64,000 nucleotides of DNA from Calcarisporiella thermophila CBS 279.70 (lineage: Eukaryota > Calcarisporiellomycota), in assembly GCF_041956535.1 (NCBI RefSeq), contig NW_027192192.1:1500646-1564645 (forward strand). Reading direction: 5' to 3'. Positions 1 through 10,557 of the stretch are shown piece after piece. The translations under genes and the position numbers were made by a program. How positions within the stretch are numbered: position 1 is the stretch's first letter; each line of letters begins with the position of its first letter. The notes beneath the pieces were generated by a model. That model saw nothing but the letters and a program-made list of their open reading frames with translations. It was not told where the DNA came from and ran no database searches.

Positions 1-656
1 AGGTGCGGATGGTACAGTGCGACTATTTGATATTCGGTCAGTGTTGCTTCCGGGCCATGCCTTAAATATTCACTCGTCATCCTTTAGTAAGGATACTAAC
101 TAAATCCATTCTAGTTCCCTCGAGAACTCTTCCATCTTGTATGGCAATCCACCGCCGGACCATTCTACACTTCAATCCGGGGGAAGTAACACCAGTGCTA
201 TACCCACTGCGTCACTTCTTCGCCTCGCCATCAATCGCCATGATTCAAATCTCCTGGCCACATTCCATGTAACCTCGCGCTCCATCCTCATTCTCGATAT
301 TCGTATGGGGAAAGTGCTTGCCGAGCTGCAAGGACATGGAGCACCTGTCAATTGCGTGAGCTGGGCACCTCATTTACGGCAGCTACTAGTATCTGGCGGT
401 AACGTGCACCACTAAGCATTATTTTTCTTCTACCCATTCACTCCTTAATCAAATCAATATAGGAGACGATTCACAAGTCCTCGTCTGGGACATCCACGAC
501 CAAACTCCAGCTCCTAATGCACCAAGTGTCAAGCTCTACCATCCAATACTTGCGTACACGGCGGACGCGGAAGTCAGCCAATTGTGTTGGAGCGTGGCCA
601 TTCCAGACTGGATCGTGGTCGGCTTCGGTAGAAGTATGCAGGCCCTAAAAATTTAG
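1..656 (+). CDS. DCAF7/WDR68-like WD40 protein, 3' part (5' end outside window)
   Basis: Three exons are visible: 1-36, 115-398 and 463-656. The join gives a frame reading GADGTVRLFDIR, then SLENSSILYG, then a WD block ending in VLVWDIHD and PILAYTADAEVSQLCW. The order of these blocks matches DCAF7/WDR68 (plant TTG1/An11), a WD40 propeller that acts as a substrate or kinase adaptor, for example with DYRK-family kinases and CUL4-DDB1. That role is family knowledge, not seen here. The C-terminus is short, as in this family, ending in the last half-blade before a TAG at 654-656. Both introns are GT-AG and phase-consistent. Only the last two or three repeats lie in the window, so the start and total length are unknown. 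S. cerevisiae lacks a clear orthologue, which fits a non-yeast fungus. Confidence 0.85.
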
Positions 657-1435
657 AAAACGTAGAAATTCGGATAAGCTCAGCCCTACACCGCTTGCAC
701 CCTATTCTTCGACCGATTTCTATTTTTTTTTAAATTAAAAACTTATGTATTTATGTCTGTCTTTACTCCTTTTTTTTTCTCGCAGAACATATATTTGTTT
801 TTCTCTATTTCCTTCCATTTTATTTGCCATTGTTTGTTTCTCCCTACTCTAGCCACTTGCAATTGAATGTTAGCTCAAGACTCTTTATACACGCCATTGG
901 GCTAGATTGCCCGTAGACCCACAAACGTTCCTTTGGAAACATAAATACTTGTGGGGCCATCTGCATCCAGTACGAATTCTTACGATTGCATCTCTTCTGT
1001 AGGAGAGATAGACAGAAAACTAAAAAATCTTCGAGGCCTTGGTCTGAGATGCAGACGATGTCAAGCCAAACTTAGGATAGATAGGCGAGGTTGGTCTATA
1101 ACGATCACTGCTCAGGACAGGAGAGAGGCAGGTAATAAATGGGGAACAGCTATGCGACACATCACAGTTTAGCAAAGAAAAAAGGGGCACAGCAAGGCAT
1201 CGACTTGTTTTTTCCAGCTCAACTCAACTTCTTTTTCTTTGTTTTCCTCAATGCATATTTCAACGATAAAGAAAAATTCGTTAACAAGAACAGAAAAGAC
1301 AAAAAGGGACACCTAATATACCATACATTTCAAAGAGAAAAGGAGACTAAAAGATCATAACAAAAGTGACTTGATGGGCTATATCAACTTACTTCAGAAC
1401 AGAATAGATTCATACAATAATAAATGAACTGGAGT
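657..1435. other. intergenic, convergent 3' ends
   Basis: This stretch lies between two converging genes, the WD40 gene and the RRM gene. It has poly-T runs near 722-775, consistent with 3' UTR sequence, and no convincing coding sequence. Short open frames at 951-1172 and 1139-1360 show no recognisable domain or splice structure. Confidence 0.6.
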
Positions 1436-2494
1436 TTAGGCTGCGATCTCCTGTTCGCCAGCGTGCTCACTCTCGCTGCCGGTCTTTTCATCGGCAGCGA
1501 AGTCCGATCGTGCAATCTTGATCATCAACTCGCGACCCTCAACACTGGTACCGCGAAGGTTGTCGAGGGCACGCTTCTGCTCCTCCTCCGAAGCAAGCTG
1601 CACAAAGCCAAAGCCTTTGCTGCGTCCAGTGGTGCGGCGGTGCACAACGCGAGCAGACGTGACGGAGTAGTCATTGAAGATGTTGCGTAGGCCGTCGTCG
1701 TCAAGGGAGAATGGAAGATTGCCGACAAAGAGCGTGGTCTTTGAGGGCTCATGCTCGGACTCGTCAATGCGGGCGGGGCGTGCACTGCCGCGACCACGTC
1801 CACGGCCACGACCACGGAACCGACGGCCACGTCCGCGATGCGTTGCTGGGAATTCCTCATCCGCACCCTCCTCTGCCGGTTGCTCATCTGAGTTGCCGTT
1901 GGGGGTGGTCTCATTCGCTGCCGCGTTGGCGGGGGGTCCACTCTTGCTCCTTGAGAAGCGTCGCGGGCCAGTCCAGCTTCCACCGCGTCCACTGCGACCG
2001 CCACGTCCGCGTCCGCGACCGCGACCACCAAATCGACCTCCACGTCCACGGCGAGGGCCTTCGTTGGGGGTGACACCCTCGGGCTTAGGACGGGCGATTT
2101 CGACATTAATCTCGCGACTATCGAGCTCCTTCTTGTTAAGGTCATTCACCGCCTTCTCAGCCTCCTCATAGGTATCGAAGGCGACGAAGCCGTAGCCCAA
2201 CGAGCGGCTTCCACGGGAGATAACAGTAGCCTGGAGACTAGGTTGAGAAATAAGCATTAATCATAAGATGACATGAAAGCCTGGATCGGAAAATGAGGGG
2301 AGAATATTAATAATGAAGATGAAAACCTACACTTTGCCAGCTGAAGAGAAAAACTTGGCCAACTCCTCCTCAGTTGTCTGGAACGAAAGATTACCGACGA
2401 AAACCTTGTGACCAATGTCATCTTCCAAGGGATTCTCCACGTCATTCGCGACCGGCGAGACTTGTTCCTGAGCTTTGGCTTCGTGTTCCGTCAT
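1436..2494 (-). CDS. two-RRM RNA-binding protein with RGG-rich linker
   Basis: Exons are 2331-2494 and 1436-2237 on the minus strand, giving 321 aa. RRM1 spans about residues 33-107 and carries the RNP2 motif KVFVGNLSF and the RNP1 motif GYGFVAF. The intron falls inside RRM1, right after GKV. A linker of about residues 118-210 is dense in RGG/RGR repeats (GRGRGRGRGG type) with acidic patches. RRM2 follows with TLFVGNLPF and KGFGFVQL, and the tail is acidic. The layout of two RRMs around arginine-glycine repeats recalls fungal nucleolin-like and hnRNP-like proteins (Nsr1/Gar2 relatives, although those keep RGG at the C-terminus). A role in rRNA or mRNA processing is plausible, but I cannot assign a specific orthologue. 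The start ATG at 2494 lies in a good context and is followed by an acidic lead before RRM1. Confidence 0.85.
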
Positions 2495-2527
2495 GATGGT
2501 CGACGTTTAAAAAATGGACAGATGGGC

Positions 2528-2721
2528 CTTAATCAATGAGATTATAGAAAAAAATAAAAACATTGATTAGCATCAGAAAATAAAATCGACGCGTTATAAT
2601 AAAATAAAAAAAGATGATGATGATCGTGGAGATCCCAAAAAAGAGGGTGGTCATGCACATCATCTCTAGCCGAGATGAGAAGATAAAATAGCAAAAAAAG
2701 GATGGATGGATGTATACTTAC
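2528..2721 (-). other. probable 5' UTR intron of the two-RRM gene
   Basis: Upstream of the ATG at 2494, on the minus strand, a perfect GTAAGTAT donor begins at 2721 and a TTAAG acceptor ends at 2528. The intervening sequence is AT-rich and non-coding. A leader intron of this kind is common in highly expressed RNA-binding protein genes. The call rests on splice signals only. Confidence 0.45.
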
Positions 2722-3113
2722 TGTGTTTCTTGGTGGACAGAAAATGGATACTAGGGTGTTGCAAAGAGAAAGCGCTACTCGCTTGATTTGAATGGATAAT
2801 GCGTTGGATTGGAGTTAAAAAAAAAAGGGGGGGGAAGAGGGGAAGAGATGGCAGGGAAAATTACAACTCAGAATCACGTGTTCACTTTCAACTCTATTCC
2901 ACTTTTACAGAAAAGCTCCTGCGTTTCAGCCGAGTTTCTAACCAAAAGTTTCTTTCCACCCAGCGGCTAGAAAGCGAAGATTTTCAAGATTCCAACTCAA
3001 AAGTAAATTAGCAATGGGCTTAAAAAATAGCGTTATATTGAGTCAAGTCACGAGTTCCTCTATTAGTACTCTAGGTACATTAAATAAATAAATAGGCCAT
3101 TGGAGCAGTATTT
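2722..3113. other. intergenic / promoter of the RRM gene
   Basis: Purine-rich tract (poly-A and G run near 2818-2850) just upstream of the RRM gene, then the 3' flank of the acid phosphatase gene. No gene was seen. Confidence 0.5.
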
Positions 3114-4739
3114 CTATTCATCTCTAGCTTCACATTCCTTTGCCCAGTTCTTTGGTATCTGGCTTTCAACCGCTCGTTTAAACGCACTCAATGTGCATAG
3201 CGATGTATCGCCATTTGGATGATGCTGACCTCCATTCTTGCACTCCGGTACCTGTACAACCTGGTCGTTGTAACGCACGCGCACATAGTATTGATCTTCT
3301 TCCTTCGACCATAAGCCTCGCCACCAGCTATCAGTCGGCCGCGGTTGGGCACGGAAGAGCTCAATAAGAATGACACTATTAAACGGAGGAAATTTATTAT
3401 CGAAGCCGCCAAGCGTAGTCAAGAGTGGGCCGACGGTTCTAAATGTTTTTGTTTTGTATTAACAGATGAAAAGAAAGAAAAAGTTGAAGGGTGAAGGAGA
3501 AGGCGCGAGATAGAGAGGAGAAAAAGATAAAGAAATATTAGCCTATTATCATCAATTCAGAATAAAAGGCTGTGTTTACGTGTCATGCCCGGAATAGATT
3601 GCTAGCTTCAATTTCTTCGTGCTTTCGTCGTCTCTAACTTTGTCCTCGATTCTACCAGTAATTTCTCCAAGAAGACGGCCAATCCCTAGGCGCCGCATTT
3701 CCTGGCTCTGGGTAAAGCCATAGAACCACTCAATCGTGTTTACGATATGCAAATCCTCTATAACATCTTCGAGCTCTTGAGGAATTGGAATACCGTTTGC
3801 TTTGGCTGCAACAGCGCTGTCCAAGAGTCCGGATGCAGAAGGATGACTGTCAAGTCGTATCTCCCCTAAGCCCAGTCCACTCAATTTCTTACTCACTTCC
3901 TGTAATCGTTTTTCCGTTATCTCCACCGCCGCTCGGTAGAATTGTTCCGTCAAATCTTTGAGTCGAGCACAGTTTCTGTTAATGTAGAGATTCTCATCGA
4001 ATGCATTTCGCGTATACACTTCAAGGACGAAATCTTTTGGACGCGTGCCAGCTGGATACAATCCATCGGCCAGATGCTGCACACTCTCTAGGGTCCGCAC
4101 GAAATCAGTGCTACGGATAAAGAGGGTTTCTGGCCCATCGAGGGACGTATCTAAAAATTTCAACCTACAAAATAAAAGTTGGAGCATAGACAACATCGGG
4201 AAGTAGAGGCTATGTTTAACTTGTCCACGTAAATCTCGCGGAGCCTTGTGCCAAGCTTTGTCATCGATGAGCGTCCTATGTCGGTGAGCTGTCCAAGAAA
4301 GCTATTTATACATAGTTATTGAACCAAGCCTATAATACATTAAAACACTACATATAGACTCACCAATCGCCATCTTTCATTCGTCTTCCGTCAGGACCTA
4401 GCACCATCCTTTTATAGCTAAAAGATTCTAAGCCCATTTTGTTGCTTGAAGAATCGCTCAAATGTTCTGTACGAATGACATCGCGCTGAATAATCGCTTG
4501 GAATTCTTTTGCAGCATGGCATAGATTCCAAACAGGAGTAATCTTGTCTTCCAGGCGTTTTCTAACAGGAGTTCTCTCACCTAAACCAAAGAACTATGAG
4601 TCAGAATGATTTGTGCAGCAATTTCAAGGAAAGTACCGTGGCGATGCACAATCTGCAAAAAGACAAGTTGTAAATCGGGCGGATACAAGGCCTTGATCGA
4701 ATCCTCATCTGCTGGAGGGAATGGTGCGGTAAATTTCAT
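3114..4739 (-). CDS. histidine acid phosphatase (branch 2 histidine phosphatase superfamily)
   Basis: Five exons on the minus strand (4637-4739, 4364-4580, 4221-4301, 3580-4164, 3114-3438) join in phase to 436 aa. The phosphohistidine motif RHGERTP is split by intron 1; its His34 is the expected nucleophile. The distal YSGHDT motif is split by intron 4; its Asp328 is the expected proton donor. Between them lie LGQLTDIGRSS and IRSTDFVRTLES, both typical of the acid phosphatase fold, and the tail has the paired cysteines common in this family (KNGGQ...LCTL). There is no clear signal peptide: the protein starts MKFTAPFPPADED. It may therefore be cytosolic, or a further upstream exon may be missing. 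It should hydrolyse phosphomonoesters; relatives include lysophosphatidic-acid phosphatase type 6 and secreted acid phosphatases. The substrate cannot be told from sequence. Confidence 0.88.
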
Positions 4740-5464
4740 TGCTTACAATTTCAAATATCGTTTCCTCGAAACAAAAAAACTCCACAGCAGATTAAGCACA
4801 GATATTCTCTGTGACTTGCGGCTGACAATCGAGAAATTCACATCTCTCAGTAGAATTCATCATATCTTTAAATATCTATAGTACCCGAGAGTGTTGTCCA
4901 CTTGAGCTAATATCTGTTGCTCTTTCTTGAAGTTGAACAGAGCTAAAACATATCCATAGCAGTTGAGATAAATGTAAAAGACCCATTGTACATTTAGATC
5001 AAGTCTTTAATAGATATGCCATATCCATGAACTTACTAGACTCGTATATATATATATATTTGTAGATGGTACTCAGTCACGGTATGTGCTAAAGGGCCAA
5101 GCTTCTCCGATACTGCGCAGATTGAAAGATATTGGAACGAATATATATGAAAAAACATAATTGTTGGTTCCTTTTAGTATTAGATATACACAATATTGGT
5201 TACGTGATTATACTTACGTTCAATCCGCAAAAGAAAAAATCAAATACTAAAGAATTATTGTGGAATTAAGCGTTATTTTCTCTCATTTCAAATTTTCGGC
5301 TAGAAATCTGTTTAACTATCGCATAGTGTGGTTTGACAGCAATACGAGATCTTAGTTGAGCAGGTCGCTGATCCAATTCTGATTCACTGTAAATGCTGCA
5401 AAAATTTAATTTTAAGAGAGTAATTAATTTGGAAATAGACATTGACTCTTAAGAAAATTTAACT
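4740..5464. other. divergent intergenic region
   Basis: AT-rich spacer between the divergently transcribed acid phosphatase and REase-kinase genes. It has a short (TA)n run near 5046-5060. No coding sequence or RNA gene was recognised. Confidence 0.5.
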
Positions 5465-8363
5465 ATGCCCCCAAAGAGAGCTCGTTCATTAGAAAAGGAA
5501 AAAGGTATATAATGTTGTGATGCTTTTGATTTTGAATAAATCATATGCATTTCATTTTTAGAGGGAAGTACGACCGCAATTACTCAAAAACAGAAAAGAG
5601 GGAAGAAGCCAGGTCCTGAACAAGGTGATGAATCTATGCTATCACCTGGTGAATGTTCTGCCCAATTACCACAGGAGGAACAGTCTTATTTTGGCTCGGC
5701 AGTATCACTTATTCCTTCTTCAATAATGACACCGACTCGACCTCAAAATCAAACATTTTGTCTCCCTGAGTTGGATGAAAGATATTACTCAGATATAAAT
5801 GTTTTAGCACGTAATTATTATTTATATTGCCAATAGGTTCTTTTTTTTTAAAATAGTTCCATGTCCATAACATATAGCACCTTTCAATGATGGAAAACTC
5901 TGGCAAGACTATATTCGGCACATCACCGGGTGGCATTATCCTCATACACGCAAAACTACCAAGGACAAACTTGAACAACAGTAAGAAAAGATTCAGCAAC
6001 TAATGCATATACCGTTGATTTTTTAAACATTCCACTAGATATTTCAAGGCAACTTTGACAATGGCAGCAGAAAACATTTTCCGTCACAGTTTTTTAGTAC
6101 ATTGGCCTTCGGATTGTATTCGTGATTCCAACCTGAGGACAGCTGTGGAGGGTTTCTTCACACAAAATTCTAGTCAACTTTCTTTTACAAAAGATTCCAA
6201 AATTCTCGGTCTCGATTGTCGATACATATTTCAATGGCTCATATGGGGCAAAGAAAAGGAAGAAATATTGGTCGCTTTTGAAGAATATTTTCAGGTAGAT
6301 TTCACAAAATTAACCCCAGCTTACTAGATCGTTTACAGTTTATATAACTTCCATTCCATTTTTAGGATCTCCCGGACAAGGAAAGACATGAAGCACTCAA
6401 TATCCAAAATACAGACCCTATAGCAACTGCAGAAAATTGGAGACAGTGCATACAAACACACAATCGCCCTACCGAATTTGTTTCTCCGCTTTTAGTTTCA
6501 GTGGGAATCAAAGCACTTGCAAGAAATAGAGCAACTGTAGAGCAGGATTTCGGAGGATTAGTTCTTGAACCTCTCATAGGAGCACCGCTTCATGAAGCAA
6601 ATATCCCAAATTTTTTTTCACAGAGAGAATTCAGATTTCCAGTGATTGAAGATTGGGCTCCTATAATAGACTTTGCCTGTGGGGTGCAAATGGAATACTA
6701 TAATATTCCAGTATTGATCGTAGAAGTTGAGACGTCGAAAGAATATTCGGCTTCTGCTCACAAAAACACTCGAAAAATGGCAAAGTTGCTGCGTCACTCG
6801 CTAGAGAAGATGGCAACGAGAGTCCCTGATGGTGCTATCGAAGAACTCAGAGCATATGGTCTACTTCTCTCCACGAATGGTGGATATGAATTTGTTGGGA
6901 TGAAACCATTACAAGAGCGCCAGGGAATGAATGGGTCGCATTTTAACTTCTGTCTCTTCGAGCAGCTACTAGAGGGTAGTCTAGCCAGCTATATACATTC
7001 AGCCAACATAGATCATATTATCAAGATCAGTAGCTTCCTTCTTGGACCTGTCAGAGAAGCAATGGTCACGGTCCAAAAGCTTATGCATAAACGAGGTCCA
7101 ATAACTATGGGTACTCAAAGATTTATATTTGCATTTTTTACTGGACACATTAGCTTACGACTTAACTTGTGATTATTTGGTACCAGATCGCTTTCCTCCT
7201 CCTCAAATGCAGTTGGAATCCCGTCCTGGAGGTTCGAAATTTACCCCATCGAAGAAAGGAAAAGATACAAGAGGTGGTAAAAGAATTGAGGAAGCAGAAA
7301 CTTGTGGCAGCGGAAGTGAAAAACAGTCTATAACTGATATATCTATATCTATGTTATCTCTTTTACAAAAATGTGGTTACCACCATATCGATACTATACA
7401 CAAGGTAAGATTTAGCTTTTTTTATTTTGTGGTTACCTAAGATAAATCATAATAACCAAATATCTATTTCACTAAAAGAGTGATCATACACGCGTGTTCC
7501 ATGTAGTCCATAGAGAAAAGTCATTCGCATTTGTAGTTAAGCTTGGAAAAGGTCAAGAAATTTCCTTACTTCAAAAGCTCCAGGTACTTAATTTTTATTG
7601 TTCCAGCTCTTCGCATCGCTACACTGACTTGCTTTTTAGGACCTACCAAATATTGTGCGGCTTTACAATACTTTATTGCTTAATGATTGCTATGGCATGA
7701 TCTTAGATAAAGTGGAGATTTACGGCAGAGATTTTCTTGAGGTACTGGTTTTACCGGTTTTTACTTTTTATCCTGCTTTTAATCTTTTTTTATTCTCTTT
7801 GTTCAAGCTTACTGGAGAAAGATTTACGAAAGCTTTATTTTCTGCACTGAATTCCCTACACACTCGCGGTATTATTCATCATGATATTAAACCAAACAAT
7901 ATCGGATATAGTAAAGAGCAGAAGCGGTATTTTAACAGTTTTTTCAACACAATTATTTTATCCTAATTGCTTTATTTATCTTCTTCGATAGCTGGGCTTT
8001 ACTTGATTTCAATCTTGCTGAGGAAATCCATGATAAGCAAACACAAAGTGGTGCTGGAACCGAGACTTTTATTGCACCCGAAGTTGAACGACACGAGCCT
8101 CATGGGTTCCCAGCTGATATATATAGTGCTGGCAGAACTCTTCAAGAATTAAATCTACTTTCGAAACTGAGTGAGTATTTTTTTTCAATATTCTATATGT
8201 TTTCCATTAAACAGATTTGATTTTTCTAGGTGAAATTGGAAAGCGCATGCTCAGTGATGACCCTAAAATACGTCCCACAGCATCTGAAGTGCTAGAGTAT
8301 TTAGAAATGGAAAAGCAAGCTCGGCGACTACCTACTCCAGAAGATCAAATAGTAGCGAATTAA
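5465..8363 (+). CDS. Crinkler-type protein: REase-like domain fused to a eukaryotic-type protein kinase
   Basis: I joined eleven exons: 5465-5504, 5562-5810, 5878-5980, 6039-6294, 6366-7110, 7154-7404, 7479-7583, 7640-7741, 7808-7926, 7992-8170 and 8230-8363. All phases agree and give 760 aa. The N-terminus is basic (MPPKRARSLEKEK). The middle holds a PD-(D/E)xK-like core: Asp318 in IIDFACGV, then Glu336 and Glu338 in LIVEVETSKEY. The C-terminal quarter is a protein kinase: Lys569 (FAFVVKLG), HHDIKPNN with Asp643, LDFN (DFG replaced by DFN, Asp662 kept), GTETFIAPE, and a subdomain XI Arg in DPKIRPTASE. REase domains fused to kinases are known among Crinkler (CRN/CR) effector proteins of oomycetes, chytrids and Mucoromycota. 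No classical LxLFLAK leader is present. The HRD-to-HHD and DFG-to-DFN changes leave activity uncertain. The role is inferred: nuclear effector or inter-fungal conflict protein. Confidence 0.8.
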
Positions 8364-9231
8364 AATTCGAATGCTATATATGCTTCCTGTAACTGATTTC
8401 GATTTTCAATGATTTACTCAACCTATACTCTCCATTATACCTTTAAAGTTGCTTCATTTTGCTTCATGCTCTGTACAGCAAACTAACTTTCATATTTTTT
8501 ATGCTTGATATCGTGCAACACAACACATCAAATTGCTTATTATACTTGTGTTCAACTTCTCTAAATTTATAGCAAATGTCAATAGCGTTGAATATCAAGC
8601 CAATAAAGTATTATGCGAAATATACGATTCCCTTGGAGCAAGAAACAAAGGAAAATGAAACCAGTTGATATAATAAACGCTTTATCCATTAAATCATGCT
8701 TCGCATAAAATCTAAAAATATTAAAAAACATATTCGAAGCCAAATTAAAAATTACTGTAAGCTATGAAATCTGAGGGAGATGTAATATTGGGCTTTGAAT
8801 AATTCCTTTAAAGCCTAACTTTCCAGTAGATAGAATAATATGCAAGCGGCTCTATTAATAAACGGTAGTGGAGCTACGCTTATATGTTGATTCAACCGTT
8901 ATCTCAGTTATTGTAAAAGTTTAGGGAGTTATTAAATGGAACTACTCGATTTATTCAGAGTAGGATCGTTCTCCGAATTATAGCAACCCCTCTCTAATGA
9001 GCTTACGTAGATTTAATGAAGTAAAATTGTCTTGCTTTTGACATTGTAAAGTTATCGTTGGAAAATCTGTTTAATGAAAATGAAAAATATAGTGTGCGGT
9101 GGTGTATTCCCCGTGTTCACTGTTGACAAATACCAAGTAGTAAAAAAAAAGAAAAAAATTCGCAGGGAGAAAAGAGGTGAAGAATAGAATCCTCTACAAA
9201 TACTAATGCAGTATGAAGCGAATAATGGAGT
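8364..9231. other. intergenic
   Basis: AT-rich sequence between convergent genes. I see no domain-bearing frame, tRNA or repeat. Confidence 0.5.
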
Positions 9232-10557
9232 CTATTTGTCAAACAAATAGAAAAACGAGGGCGGATCATTATAGATGAGATAATTCTTCGTGCTCTTTGG
9301 AACATCCTTTAGCGCGTTTTTGGTGGCCAACTCTGTCAAATGATCCTTCATTTGCTTGGGCGTGATGGTTTCACCCTCAGGTATTTGAGACAGGAAGTAG
9401 GCGACAATTCCCGCCACATGAGGGCTAGCCATGGATGTCCCAGAGATAGTGTTGGTAGCTACAGGCGATCCAATCCAAGTGGACGTGATATCTTGGCCGG
9501 GCGCAAATACGTCGACACATTCACCGTAGTTGCTGAACCAAGAGCGCTCATCCATGACATTCGTTGCACCCACGGTAATAGCGTTTTCGGAGGCCGCTGG
9601 TGAATAATCTTTGCAGTTCGCATTGTCATTTCCTGCAGCAACGGCAAAATGCACTCCAGAGTCCACTGCAGCATCTACAGCCCTGTCAAGTGTTCTAGAC
9701 CTGCCCCCTCCAAGAGACATGTTAGCGACCGACCCGCGGTGTCGAGTGCCGTTGCGTTGCGCCTCTGCAACCGCAATTTGATGGGACTCTTGAGCCCACA
9801 ATACACCAGCAATCACATCGCTCATCGTTCCAGAGCCATTGGATCGCAATACTTTAACAGCGACAACGTTGGCACGTTTAGCAACCCCATACCGCTTGCC
9901 AGCAATGGTACCCGCAACGTGCGTACCGTGACCATTGCGATCCTCATCTTCGTCACCATCAGGAATAGTAGTGCCCCAACGCGCACGGCCTTCAAAATCT
10001 ACATGATTCACATTAACACCAGTGTCGATTACGTAAACCGTTACCCCATCACCGGCAGCTTTTTCGTTATACAAGTATTTGTTGAAAGTGGTCAAATTAA
10101 GCTTTTCACGGTGAGAAATACGCGATAAACCCCAAGGAGCATTGCGCTGAAGCTCGTTAGTATACACCATAGAATCTCTTTCCACATACTCAACGTCCTC
10201 ACTTCTCCTAATCTTTTCCAGAGTGTCCTTGGAAAATTGGCCCGCATAACCTTTAAGGTTCTTGAAACTGTAGGTGTGTCTGATTCCCGAAGCGATACCT
10301 TGATCAGCCAATGCTTTCGTTAGAGGATCATCGTCATGGATTGATCGAATCCAGTTGTGGTGAGCGGTGATACGGTAATTGTCTACTTTATCTTTGAAGA
10401 CTACAATGTACGAATCTGCAACAGGTTCAGAGGCTTCAGAGGAGAGCAGAGGGGCAACAGGCGAGCTAAGCTCAGGGATCGTGAAAATGGGCCATGCGGT
10501 CGCGAGTCCAGTAGCCAGGATAAACACAAAGGTAGAGATAAGAGGGTTAGAACGCAT
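9232..10557 (-). CDS. subtilisin-like serine protease, proteinase K/cerevisin type (S8A)
   Basis: A single uninterrupted 441-aa frame. Residues 1-22 form a hydrophobic signal peptide. Residues about 49-134 are an inhibitor I9 propeptide (SYIVVFKDKV to VEYVERDS). The mature domain has the complete catalytic triad: Asp178 in VIDTGVN, His210 in NGHGTHVAG and Ser375 in GTSMASPHVAG, with oxyanion Asn310 in VAAGN. NAPWGLSRIS marks the mature start, as in cerevisin and proteinase K. It should be a secreted or vacuolar endopeptidase activated by removal of the propeptide. Unlike most neighbours it has no intron. Length and domain order are normal for the family. Confidence 0.93.
   Translation of the reverse strand: MRSNPLISTFVFILATGLATAWPIFTIPELSSPVAPLLSSEASEPVADSYIVVFKDKVDNYRITAHHNWIRSIHDDDPLTKALADQGIASGIRHTYSFKNLKGYAGQFSKDTLEKIRRSEDVEYVERDSMVYTNELQRNAPWGLSRISHREKLNLTTFNKYLYNEKAAGDGVTVYVIDTGVNVNHVDFEGRARWGTTIPDGDEDEDRNGHGTHVAGTIAGKRYGVAKRANVVAVKVLRSNGSGTMSDVIAGVLWAQESHQIAVAEAQRNGTRHRGSVANMSLGGGRSRTLDRAVDAAVDSGVHFAVAAGNDNANCKDYSPAASENAITVGATNVMDERSWFSNYGECVDVFAPGQDITSTWIGSPVATNTISGTSMASPHVAGIVAYFLSQIPEGETITPKQMKDHLTELATKNALKDVPKSTKNYLIYNDPPSFFYLFDK

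Noticed and set aside
1674-2171. Long frames antisense to the RGG linker of the two-RRM gene
   Set aside because: Arg/Pro repeats on the opposite strand are the direct complement of the RGG repeats.
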